Below are positions 1-11,600 of a DNA stretch of 64,000 nucleotides, one piece after another. The notes beneath the pieces are model-generated. The model saw only the letters and a list, made by a program, of their open reading frames with translations. It searched no databases and was not told the origin of the DNA. This DNA is from Anaeramoeba ignava (Eukaryota; Metamonada; Anaeramoebidae), in assembly GCA_028826165.1 (NCBI GenBank), contig JAPDFW010000141.1, positions 56,901 to 120,900 of the forward strand, written 5' to 3'. A program made the translations under genes and the position numbers. Numbering within the stretch: the first letter of the stretch is position 1; each line of letters opens with the position of its first letter.

Positions 1-60
1 TTTCAATTTCAATTTCAATTTCAATTTTAATTTTAATTTTAAAATTCCTATTTTTGAATT

Positions 61-1194
61 TTAATTAAAATTCGAACTCCAAAAATTTTGTTGTCTTGTT
101 TGAACTTTTCGGAAAACATTTTGAAAAGGATTAACTTTAGCTAATTTAAAATAATTAAAATTAAAATTAAAATTAAAATTAAAATAATAAATAATAATTT
201 TGATTAATAAACGAACATGTATTTGTTGATTTTTCTGGTTGTAAAACACCATTAACAGTTATATTAGAATCAGTTTTTTTTTGAATTTTTGTTCCACCTC
301 CAATTACACCAGTAATTTTACCTAAAAAAAAGAAATTAAAATAATAAAAATAAAATGAGAACCAAATTAAAATTAAAATTAAAATTGAAATTAAAATTAA
401 ATTTAAAATCAATATTGAAATTATAATTAAAATTAAAATTAAAATTAAAATTAAAATTGAAATTAAAATTTAAATTTATAATTAAAATTAAAATTAAAAT
501 TAAAATTATAATTAATATTAAAATTAAAATTAAAATCAAAATTAAAATTAAAATTGAAATTAAAATTAATATTGAAATTATAATTAAAATTAAAATTAAA
601 ATTAATATTTAAAATTAAAATTAAAATTAAAATTAAAATTAAAATTAAAATCAAATTTAAAATTAAAATTAAAATTTCATATTAAAATTAATATTTAAAT
701 TTATAATTGAAATTAAAATTTCATATTAAAATTAATATTTAAGTTTATAATTAAAATTTACCAGTTTTTTTTACTGGTTTTTTTTTCTCAGTTCCAAGTG
801 ATAAATCTACAAGAGAATCAACACCATCCCAAATAGAAGATTTTTTTTTTGGGTTTTCATAAGTTTCATTTTTTTCTTGAATTTGAACTTCCTGTTGAAT
901 ATTTGAATTATTTTGTTGAATTGGTTTAATAGGTTGCATTGGTTGCATTGGTTTCATTGGTTGTATAGGTTGCATTGGCTGCATTGGTTGCATTGGTTGA
1001 TATGGTTGTGTTTGATGAATTTGTTGCTCTTTATGATTCACTGTTTTTTCCTTTTTATTACTTTTTGATTGATTTTTTCTTCTTGGTTCAAAACTCTCTT
1101 TGCGTGCTCGAGGATTGAAATCATTATCTGGGTCTTGTTGTCTTGTTGTTTTATTTGTTCCTTCATATTGAACTCCAAATGGATCGAAATCCAT
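61..1194 (-). CDS. Small DPF/NPF-motif protein, possible endocytic accessory protein (3 exons)
   Basis: Three minus-strand exons, 1194..762, 321..217 and 140..61, join in frame to 205 codons. Intron 1 (761..322) runs GTAAAT to TTTTAG; intron 2 (216..141, 76 nt) runs GTTCGT to AATTAG. The protein starts MDFDPFG and then has a basic, polar stretch. Next comes a Pro/Gln/Met repeat (QPMQPM and variants, about residues 68-92), a short SIWDGVDSLVDLSLG block, and a C-terminal tail with an NPF tripeptide. DPF binds AP-2 appendage and NPF binds EH domains in endocytic adaptors, so a clathrin-linked accessory role is a reasonable guess, but no folded domain is visible. The ATG is the first in frame after an A/T-rich leader. 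Intron 1 is almost entirely an AAAATT hexamer array. The family is not recognised. Confidence 0.6.
322..761. repeat. AAAATT-type hexamer array filling an intron
   Basis: Nearly all of this intron is AAAATT/AATTTT with sporadic GAAATT and TATAAT variants. Similar arrays occur at 1..60, in the 3' intron (141..190) and in intergenic DNA at 8165..8540. Open frames across it (FNFNFN, LILILI) are reading-frame artefacts of the hexamer. Confidence 0.85.
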
Positions 1195-1444
1195 ATTAAT
1201 AATTTTTTTATTATTATTATTAAAAAAAAAAAGAAAATGAAAAAAATGAAAAAAATGAAAAAAAAAATTTAATAAATAATTTAATTGGGAAAAATATTTT
1301 TTTTCTTCTTTTTTTTTTTAAATTAAAAAAAAACCCCAAAACAAAAACAAAACAAAATTAAAAACAAAAACAAAAACAAAAACAAAATTAAATTAAAAAT
1401 TAAATTAAAAATCCAAAAATTAATTTTTTGATTTTATTTATTTA
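1195..1444. other. Intergenic, A/T-rich
   Basis: Spacer between two minus-strand genes. It holds A-runs, GAAAAAAAT repeats and an AAAACA-type repeat (about 1335..1385). It should contain the 5' leader of the DPF/NPF gene and the 3' end of the protease gene. No clear promoter or poly(A) element could be singled out in such AT-rich DNA. Confidence 0.5.
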
Positions 1445-3908
1445 TCAATTTTTATTATTAGGTATTTCAATTCCCTTTATAATTTTTGATTTCTCTCTTT
1501 CTTCTTTTGTCATTAAATGACCAATTCTTGAATCAATTTCCAAAATTTGGAATTGAGGAATTTCTGAAATTTCTTGAATAGTTGAATGAAAATCATGCAA
1601 TTTCCCAGTTTTTGCTTCATATTTTAATGTTTCTCCTTTTGCCCAAGGATCATAAAGCAAAACTGATTGTTGTTTTTGATTTTGACTTCTAATTTCAACA
1701 TATCCTACAATACTTCTACTGTGTCCTGAATGTTGTAAAATCAATGGTGGTATTTCTTTATCTTGTTGTCTTGTGATATAATAATTTTTTACATAATCAA
1801 ATAAATAACTATGTTCTAAAATTTGATCTCTTTTTGGAAATTCATATATTTTGATTGGAATTCCAAAAAATTGAAAAAATGTTGCAAATTCAGTTGTTCC
1901 AATCCATGTATTTTTTCTTGATAAATAATTTAATGCTTTTGCTCCTTCTGGATCAAATCCTTCTCTAAATTTTTACATGAAATATTTAAATCAAAATTAA
2001 TATTTATATTAATATTTAAATTAATAATTAAATTAATATTTAAATTAATAATTAAATTAATATTTAAATTAGTATTTAAATTAATATTTAAATCAATATT
2101 TAAATCAAATATTTAAATTAATATTTAAATTAATAATTAAATTAATATTTAAATTAATATTTAAATTAATATTTAAATTAATATTTAAATTAATATTTAA
2201 ATCAAATATTTAAATTAATATTTAAATCAAATATTTAAATCAATATTTAAATCAAATATTTAAATCAAATATTTAAATCAAATATTTAAATCAAATATTT
2301 AAATCAAATATTTAAATCAAATATTTAAATCAAATATTTAAATCAAATATTTAAATCAAATATTTAAATCAAATATTTAAATCAAATATTTAAATTAATA
2401 TTTAAAATTAATATTTAAATTAATATTTAAATCAATAATTAAATCAAATATATAAATCAATATTTAAATTAAATATATAAATCAAATATTTAAATTAATA
2501 TTTAAATTAATATTTAAATTAATATTTAAATCAATATTTAAATTAATATATAAATCAATATTTAAATTAATATATAAACTAATATTTAAACTAATATTTA
2601 AATTAATATTTAAATCAAATATTTAAATTAATATTTAAATTAATATTTAAATTAATATTTAAATTAATATTTAAATTAATATTTAAATTAATATTTAAAT
2701 TAATATTTAAATCAAATATTTAAAATTAATATTTAAATTAATATTTAAATCAAATATTTAAATTAATATTTAAATTAATATTTAAATCAAATATTTAAAT
2801 TAATATTTAAATTAATATTTAAATCAAATATTTAAATCAATATTTAAATTAATATTTAAATTAATATTTAAATCAATATTTAAATTAATATTTAAATTAA
2901 TATTTAAATTAATATATAAAATCAATATTTAAATTAATATATAAACTAATATTTAAATTAATATTTAAATCAAATATTTAAATTAATATTTAAATTAATA
3001 TTTAAATCAATATTTAAATCAAATATTTAAATCAATATTTAAATCAATATTTAAATTAATATTTAAATTAATATTTAAATTAATATTTAAATTAATATAT
3101 AAATTAATAATTAAATCAAATATTTAAATTAATATTTAAATTAATATTTAAATCATATTTAAATTAATATTTAAATCAAATATTTAAATCAAATATTTAA
3201 ATCAAATATTTAAATCAAATATTTAAATCAAATATTTAAATCAAATATATAAATCAAATATTTAAATCAAATATTTAAATCAAATATTTAAATTAATATT
3301 TAAATTAATATTTAAATTAATATTTAAATTAATGATTGATTTACTTCCAAGATTTTTTAATTATATCTTGAAGTTGAGAAATAGATGAAATATTTAAATG
3401 GTGTGAATCAAATATTTCTTTATAAACTGGATAATTATATAAATGAGTTAGCATCATCTGAATATTTTTATAACCACAAGCCCAACCATAATCACTTTTA
3501 GTTGATTGAAAATGATTTGTATTTGTACTAAGAAACATTGTACAATCTGGTTGGGATTTTTGATCTTTTTCATAAGTATTTTTCATCATTTCAAGAATTC
3601 CAGAAGTTATAATAGTTTCTTTTGGAAATGATTTTGGATTTAAAAATGATCCAAAATTTTTAATTGAATTGAAAAATTTTCCAAATTCATTTTTATTTTT
3701 ATTTTTATTTTTGATTTTTATTTTGATTTTGATTTTGATTTTGATTTTGATTTTGATTTTGATTTTGATTTTGATTTTGATTTTGATTTTGATTTTGATC
3801 TTGATTTTGATCTTGTTGTGATAATTGATGAGCTAAAAGATGAGATTCAAGTTCTGATAAAGGAACAAATGAATAACATAATTCACAAAAAAATGTGTCT
3901 TTATCCAT
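1445..3908 (-). CDS. ZUP1/ZUFSP-like deubiquitinase (peptidase C78) with N-terminal C2H2 finger
   Basis: Minus-strand gene with exons 3908..3345 and 1964..1445 separated by a 1380-nt intron. The first ~30 residues form a C2H2 finger (Cys8, Cys11, His23, His27). A Gln-Asn repeat follows, then the C78 papain-like fold. The nucleophile motif is DYGWACGYKN (Cys codon 3478..3476). The splice joins SWK to EGFDPEG, a block strongly reminiscent of ZUP1. Then come WIGTTEFATFF, the His motif QHSGHSRS (His codon 1723..1721) and LLYDPW (Asp codon 1651..1649). All three catalytic residues are present. ZUP1 is a K63-ubiquitin-chain-specific protease linked to genome stability; UFSP1/2 are the UFM1-specific relatives. 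The finger plus WKEGFDPEG favour ZUP1. The frame shifts by one base in the A-rich end of the Q/N tract (about 3690..3706). This may be a homopolymer error or a real lesion. Length is about 360 aa, shorter than animal ZUP1. Confidence 0.82.
1975..3334. repeat. ATTTAAATTAAT / ATTTAAATCAAAT satellite inside the protease intron
   Basis: About 1.36 kb of 11-13-bp units built on TATTTAAAT plus TAA or CAA. It occupies virtually the whole intron between the exon carrying the catalytic Cys and the exon carrying His/Asp. Consensus-like splice sites remain at both edges (GTAAAT at 3344 and TTTAG at 1965). No other sequence is seen within it. Confidence 0.9.
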
Positions 3909-4078
3909 ATTTTTATTATAAAAAAGAAGAAAAAAAAAGAAAGAAAAAAATGAAAATTAAATTTTTTTTTTTGTTTTTAAATTTTTTTTTGTATTTGTTT
4001 TTATTCTTAAAATTTTAAAAATAAAAAATTTCATTTTTATTTTTTCTTTTTTCTTTTTCTTATTTTTAATAAAAAGAA
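3909..4078. promoter_or_regulatory. Divergent intergenic region, presumed bidirectional promoter
   Basis: 170 bp between the start codons of the minus-strand protease (3908) and the plus-strand ankyrin-BTB gene (4079). It is long A-runs on one side and T-runs on the other. Both transcripts must initiate here or within the neighbouring gene. No single TATA box can be distinguished in this composition, so the regulatory role is inferred from gene arrangement only. Confidence 0.4.
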
Positions 4079-7000
4079 ATGTTAGAATTTATTGAAGAAA
4101 CAAAAACAGAAACAAATTCAATATTAAATAAACTTTTACAAAGTATTGAAAAAGAAGAAATTGAAGAAATTGAAAAAATCATTTCGGAACATAAAAAAGC
4201 AGAAAACTTAACTGAACCACTTAATCTTAATACACCACTTCATTTTGCATGTAAATTAGGAAAAAAAGAAGTTGTTGAATTATTTTTGAAATATGAAGCT
4301 GACGTAAATTTTCAAAATGATGATAATCAAAATTGTTTGCATATCGTGACTATGAATTCAAATTCACCTCAAATAATTAATCTTTTATTATCAAAAGGTG
4401 CTCAGATTTTTAAGGATAGATTTGGTAATTCTCCGTTAATTTATTCTTTATCTCGGAATATTAATCTTGAATCAATTAAATTACTTCTTGAAAATGGTGG
4501 AAATATTAATGAAACTGTAAATAATTTTTGAAATGAATTCAAAAGAATATTAAATTGAATTGAATTAAATATTGAATTGAATTGAATATTGAATTGAATT
4601 GAATATTAAATTAAATATTGAATTGAATTGAATATTAAATTGAATATTGAATTGAATATTGAATTAAATATTGAAATGAATATTGAATTAAATATTGAAA
4701 TGAATTGAATATTGAATTGAATATTGATTTGAATTGAATATTGAATATTAAATATTGAATTGAATATTGAATTGAATTGAATTGAATATTGAATTGAATT
4801 GAATATTAAATTGAATATTTAATTGGAATTGAAATGAATATTGAATGAATATTGAATTGAATATTAAATTGAATATTGAAATATTAAATATTGAATTGAA
4901 ATTGAATTGAATATTGAATATTGAAATGAATGAATATTGAATTGGAATTGAATATTGAATTGAATATTGAATTGAATTGAAATCAAAATTAAATAAATAT
5001 TGAAATTGAATTGAATATTTGAAATTGAATTAGGTAAAATTGAATATTAAGTGAATATTGAATATTAAATTGAATATTGAATTGAATATTGAATATTAAA
5101 TTAAATTAAAATTGAACAAAATATTTGAATACAAATTAAATATTAAATATGAAAAATTGAATTAATTGAATGAATGAATTGGAATTGAATTGAATATTGG
5201 GAATTGGTGAATTGAATGAATTGAAAATTGAAATTGAATATTGAATATTGAATCGAATATTGAATTGGGTGAATATTGAATATTGAATCGAATGAATTGA
5301 ATTGAATCGAATTGAATATTGAATATTGAATTGAATATTGAATATTAAATTGAATATTGAATTGAATATTGGTGAATATTAAATTGAATATTTGAATATT
5401 GAATCAAAATTGAAATGAATATTGAATATTGAAATTATTGAATTGAATATGAATATGAATATTGAATATTGAATATTGAATTGAATATTGAAATTTGAAA
5501 TTGAATATTGGAATTAAAATAAAATTGAATATTGAATATTGAATTGAATATTGAAATTGAATTGAAATTGAATATTGAATGAATTGAATTGAATATTGAA
5601 TTGAATTAAATATTGAAATTGAATATTGAATTGAATATTAAATTGAATATTAAATTGAATTGAATATTGAATTAAATATGAATATTGAATATTTGAATTG
5701 AATTGAATATTGAATTGAATATTAAATTAAATTGAATATTTGAATATTGAATTGAATATTGAAATTTGAAAAATTGAAATTTTTAATTGAATATTGAATT
5801 GAATATTAAATTAAATTTGAATTGAATTGAATAAAATTGAATTTGTTGGATTTTTTAATATTAAATTTGTTTAATTTTTTAATATTAAATTTGTTAATTT
5901 TTAATATTAAATTTGTTAAATTTTTTAATATTAAATTTGTTGGATTTTTTAATATTAAATTTGTTAAATTAGGATAAGAAAAAAACTCCCTTGTTATTTA
6001 TCGCAATCACAAAAACAAAAGATATTGAAATTTTAAAATATCTCATTTCAAAAGGTGCAAACCCAAAAGAAATTAACAAAGATGTATCCCTTCTAGAATT
6101 AGCAATACTTTCTCATTCATCAATAGAAATCATTCAATTCCTCATCAATTTAGGAATAGATCCAAAAAGAAAATCCAGAAAAGGATTTGATTCTCTATTC
6201 CACGCTCTTAAAAACAAAAGCGAATATGAAGTTATCAAATTATTGCTTTCATACGGATTTGAAATTATGCCAAAAGACTTAAACAGAGATACACCAATCC
6301 AAAATTGTATAAGATCCAAAACAGAAATCAAAATATTAGAATTGCTTTTATCTCACACAACAAAGGAAGAAATTGAGAATTATCCAAAAGAAAATTTAAT
6401 TCAGTTTGCTCTTTCATGCAATGCATCAATCGAAGTTATTGAAAAATTGATTAGTTTTGGTGTGCCAATTAACGTAGAACATCCAACAAAAGGAACAGCT
6501 TTAAGACAAGTCTTTGAAAGGCAACTCGAGAAATCTTATATTAAAATATTGCTTGAAAATGGAGCCTTGGTCAAAGAACCCAAAAATGACGAAGAAACCA
6601 AACAAGCTTTGCAATCAACTCTTCACTCAATCATCAAATCCACTTCTGAAACTTCCTTTGTGGATTTACTACTTAAAAAAGGAGCAGTTGTTTCATCAGA
6701 ACTTATTCCAGATGCATTAAGAAATTTCCCAATGTTCGAATACATTTGCCAATTCGCGCAGCCTGATATCAAATGGGAAAACTACACATACCAATTTTTC
6801 ATCTTTAGTAAAAAAAGAACTTTGGAAGAAGTCAAGTTTTTTGCTTCACTCTTCAAAGATATCAATGTAATCGATGATACAGAACGCACACTTCTTCATT
6901 ATGCTTGCAGAAACAGGTATTTCACACCTGAAATGCTGGAGTTTTTGATTTCAAAAGGCGCAGATATAAATAAGATTAATGATTCAAGAGATACTCCTTT

Positions 7001-8172
7001 CCAATTATTTTTAACTAGCAACACACCCAAATTCTATGAAAAACATGTTGAACAATGCAAAGAAATGATCCAAATTTTTTTGAAAAACGGAGCAAAAGTG
7101 AATATAAGAGATAACGAAAACGGAAATCATGTTCTTCATCAAGCAGGTTGGTATGGATGTCTAAATCCTGAAATATGGAAGATGCTAATTCCTCATTTGG
7201 GTATTGATTAAAATCCACAAAAACAAAATCCAAAATAGATTTATTCATTAATTTTATAAATTTTTAGAATGTCTTGACCCTTTAAATAACTATTTCCAAA
7301 CTCCTCTTAGATTATATCAATTCATCTTCAAAACAAATTCAATGACAAACGAAGACCAAAAAAAATCTTTTCCAGAAATGATAAAATTCCTCCAAAAATA
7401 CCAATCTTATTCAAACGACTTCCTCAAATTATTGGAAAGACAAGAGTTCTGCGATCTCGAAGTGGAGTTTATTTGCGGAACAAAATACTCTTTCCACAAA
7501 TTAATCATTGGAAAAAGAATTGGGAAAGAAAACATCCCCAAATTCGCCAATTTATGCAAAGAAAAAACAAAACAAGAAATGGATTTTATAATAAGATGGA
7601 TTTATTCAGGATTTTTTAATGATGAAAAATTCAGAGAAAAACAAATTGAAGAGTATTTTTTGTTTGTGGAAAATGGAGGAGATACTTACAATGCATTTGA
7701 TAACGCATATGAACTAATTCTTAATCAAGACGAGAAAGCCTTTACAGAAATTTTGGAAACACTCACAAAATTGGATATCATCAAAACAAAAGAGGAAATG
7801 AAATCAAAATCGGAAACATCAGGATTTATTAATGAAATGAAGAATTTATATTTGGAAGATGAAAGTAAAGATTTCATAATTGTGTCAAACAACGAGGAGA
7901 TCAAGGTTCACAAAACAATTTTACTTGCAAGAAGCGAGCTGTTTCGAGGCATGTTTTTATCAGTTACAGATGACACATCCAATAAAGTGAGTGATTATAG
8001 TGGAAAAAGCACTCAGGCAATAAAGCAGTTGATTAGGTTTCTTTATTGTGATAATTTTGATGGGAATCTTTCTGATGAAGTTATTGAAGATTTGGAAGAG
8101 CTTTCTATTTATTATCAATTAAATCAAGAATCAGAATTTTTGGATTTTCTTGAATTAAAAAAAGAAAATTAA
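4079..8172 (+). CDS. Ankyrin repeat protein with two C-terminal BTB-like domains (3 exons)
   Basis: Exons 4079..4516, 5973..7200 and 7268..8172 join in frame to 856 aa. Intron 1 (1456 nt) runs GTAAAT to AATTAG; intron 2 (67 nt) runs GTATTG to TTTTAG. The join NINET/DKKKTPLLFIA rebuilds an ankyrin unit, and the second rebuilds PHLE/CLDPLNNYFQTPL. An acidic N-terminal helix is followed by about a dozen divergent ankyrin repeats (LHFACKLG, LLHYACRN). Next are a BTB-like unit starting near residue 612 (FCDLEVEF...FHKLIIG) and a better conserved BTB near residue 752 (DFIIVSNNEEIKVHKTILLARSELFRGMFL). Ankyrin-BTB proteins often act as scaffolds or cullin-3 substrate adaptors; that role is inference here. 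The architecture matches the next gene downstream on the same strand, so the two are probably a tandem pair. Codon use is A/T-rich, unlike its partner. Confidence 0.82.
4530..5970. repeat. GAATATTGAATT-type repeat filling an intron
   Basis: An irregular array of GAATTGAATATT units fills the first intron of the ankyrin-BTB gene. It gives way near 5845..5970 to five copies of a TTTTTTAATATTAAATTTGTT unit just before the 3' splice site at 5972. It contains no open frame worth noting. Confidence 0.85.
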
Positions 8173-8666
8173 AATTAAAATTCATTTATAAAATTAAAAT
8201 TAAAATTCATTTATAAATTAAAATTAAAAATTAAAATTAAAATTAAAATTCATTTATAAAATTAAAATTAAAATTCATTTATAAAATTAAAATTGAAATT
8301 AAAATTAAAATTGAAATTAAAATTAAAATTAAAATTAAAATTAAAATTAAAATTAAAATTAAAATTAAAATTAAAATTAGAATTAAAATTAGAATTAAAA
8401 TTAAAATTAAAATTAGAATTAAAATTAAAATTAAAATTAAAATTAAAATTCATTTATAAAATTAAAATTGAAATTAAAATTAAAATTGAAATTAAAATTA
8501 AAATTAAAATTAAAATTAAAATCAAAATTAAAAATTAAAAAGTGAAAAATTTCTTTTCTCTCTTTTGAAAGTAAAATTTTTTTTTTGCTTTTGAAATTTT
8601 TTTTTTTATTTTTTTATTTAAATCTTTTTTTTTTGGTTTTTAAATTGAGAAAAACAAATTAGCAAA
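8173..8666. repeat. Intergenic AAAATT array and leader
   Basis: 8173..8540 is an AAAATT hexamer array interrupted by four copies of a TTCATTTATAAA spacer, a small higher-order repeat. 8541..8666 is T-rich and should hold the promoter and leader of the next gene, whose ATG follows AGCAAA. The long KLKLKL and FNFNFN frames here are artefacts. Confidence 0.8.
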
Positions 8667-11600
8667 ATGTTCGATTCTTACAATTCATATGATCCAAAAA
8701 GAGAGAAGAAAATGGATGTTTGGAGAGCAATAAACGAGCAAAACAAAGAATTTCTGAATAACATTCAATCCTTTTTCGGAATTGACATAAAAAACCATTA
8801 CAGTCAATCAACACTTCATTATGCAAGTGATTGCAGATGTGAGCAAGAAATTTATGAAATTTTACTCGCTAAGGGAGCAGACGTCAATTCGAGAGACGAT
8901 CAACGAAGAACACCACTTCATTCTGCTTGTAGCGGAGGTGTCAGTGTCGGTATTGTTGAATTGCTTATAAACAACGATGCGAATGTCAATGCCAAGGACT
9001 CTTACGGACAAACACCTCTCCATCTTGCTTGCTCAAACCGCAGCAGTGGCGAGTTGGTTGCGTTTCTTCTTCTGAGCGGTGCCAATGTCAACGATGCAGA
9101 TTCTGATGGAAAAACGCCATTGATGTATGCTCTTGACTACAGTCCTGACAACAACATCATCAACTTACTTCTTGACAAAGGTGCCGACGTTAACATGAAA
9201 ACGCAGGGCAACATAACTGCTCTTCATTTCTGTTGCATGTCATATTCTTCAACAGTGTCAAAAGAGGTTGCCAAAAAACTGATCCAAAAAACCGAAAACA
9301 TTAACGCCGAAGACCAAAGCAAATACACACCGCTTCATTATGCCTGCAGTTCACAAAGCAACTCAATGCTCGCAGAGCTTTTGATCGAGGCAGGTGCTGA
9401 TATCAATGCCAAAACAGACTACCTGCAAACGCCACTTCATTTGGCATGCACTTCTTCGCAAATGATCGATGTGATCAAACTCCTGATCCAAAAAGGTGTT
9501 GACATTAACGCCAAAGACGATTCACAACGAACCGCTCTCCACTATTATGTTCAAAACGAGCCAAAAATTGAGATTGTCAAACTGTTCATTGATTCTGGAG
9601 CTGATCTAAACGCGCTTGACTCAAGCAATATGACACCAATGCAATGTGCCTGCGAGTACAATACAGACGTCAAAATTATAGATCTTCTCATCACAAGTGG
9701 CGCCAATCTTCAGAACACAGGAGACACCGATGCGCCTAGAAGATCCGCTTTGCATCAAGCTTGCGATTATGACGCAAAATTGCCTGTTGTCAAATTTCTC
9801 GTCAACAAAGGTGCCAATGTCAATGAACTTGATGAAGACGGAAGAATCCCACTTCATTATGCTTGTTTGAGTAATTGCGACATTAGCATCATCAAATTCC
9901 TCGTTTCAAAAGGATCAAAGATAAATACTCCTGATCGAGAGGGAAACACTCCATTCATGTACTCGTTGATGAGTGCTTACGACAAAAGGGACACTCCCAA
10001 ATTTTTACTCAAAAAGGGAGCAGATGTTAAACTGGCAAACAACGAGCAACGAACACCACTTCATTATGCATGCGAACTTTCAGAATCGTTTGAGCTTGTC
10101 AAAGCCATCGTCAACAAGAAAGCAGATGTCAACGCCAAAGACAACTACCAAAAAACACCTCTTCACAGCGTTTTCTACTACGGCAGCGAACGTAATCTCA
10201 ACACGGTCAAATTTCTACTCTCGAAAGGAGCAGACATCAACGCCAAGGATTCGGATCAGATGACACCTTTCCATAATGCGTGCCAATCCACAATAACAAA
10301 GGAAATGATGCAGTTGTTGATGAAGTACAAACCAGATGTCAATGCCAAAAGCAGCGAAGGTATGACTCCACTTCACATGATGGCGTACAACCAAGAAAAC
10401 ACTGAGATCATGAAGATACTCATCAACGCCGGAGCAGATGTCAATGCCGAAGACAACGAGAAACGCAGACCACTGCATTTGGTTAGCTCATCGAATTGTC
10501 TTGAAATGATGAAGATTTTGATCGAGAAAAAGGCGGAAATCAACGCGAGAGATCAGGATCAAAAAACACCTCTTCATCACGTGTGCCAAAGTTGGGCAAC
10601 AGAGGAAATGGCGAAGTATTTGGTCGAGAAAGGCGCAGAAGTTAATGTTTTTGACACTGACAACAACACACCTCTTTTGTATGCGTGCATGTCAAACATG
10701 ACAGAGATTATCAAGTTTCTAATTGGGAAAGGAGCAGATATCAATGTCTGCAATACAAACGACAAACGAACACCACTCCATTATATTGTATGCGAGAACA
10801 ATGTCGAACTTGTGAAGATGGTAATCAATGACAAAACAGACATTAACGCTCGTGACATTGAAAACCGAACACCGTTGCATCACAGTCTAAACTACAACTC
10901 CAACGAGGAGATTGTGAAGATTCTTCTCGATCTCGGCGCAGAAGTCAACGCCAAAACCCTTGAAGATCAAACACCGCTTTTTGTTGCTCTTTATTCTGAT
11001 GCGAAACTTCCTGTTATCAAGCTTCTTGTCGAGCGTGGCGCAGAAATCAACACCAAAACAAAAGACAACCAAACACCTCTCCACTACGCATGCCAGTATC
11101 ATCCGCCCGAAATTGCCGAATACCTCCTTGAAAAAGGCGCAGAAGTCAACGTGCGAAATAACGATGGACACACACCACTTGCATATGCTTGTATGTCAAC
11201 AAACCGCGCTGTCATCAAGCTTCTTCTTTCCTACGACGCAAACATCAACGAGATCAATCGCGATGAGATCAACGAGGATATCGTCTACTTATCCAAGATT
11301 TACTACTCTGTCATCGATGACACAAACGAGCTCCTCAAATCAGGAAACTTCTCCGACTTCGAAATTGAACTCAATGACTTGTCAAAAGTTCCTGTTCATA
11401 AATTCTTCATTTTCACAAGACTCGGTATTTCTGATGAAAAAGACCCGCTTTTCGAGAAATTCATCAAAAACTGCAAGGAACAAAACAAGCGCATCGCAAA
11501 CTTCGCTCTCAATTTCCTTTACACTGGATTCATCCACTTCGATAAGTACAAAGAACGCGCAGAAACCATTCTTGAGGACAAAGCTTCCATCGATTACTAC

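Noticed and set aside
336-654. Open frames encoding LILILI and FNFNFN
   Set aside because: They are translations of the AAAATT hexamer in an intron; no start context and no unique residues.
3818-4018. Plus-strand frame overlapping the protease zinc-finger exon
   Set aside because: Antisense shadow running into homopolymer tracts in the divergent promoter.
8268-8538. KLKLKL / FNFNFN open frames
   Set aside because: Hexamer-repeat artefacts in intergenic DNA.
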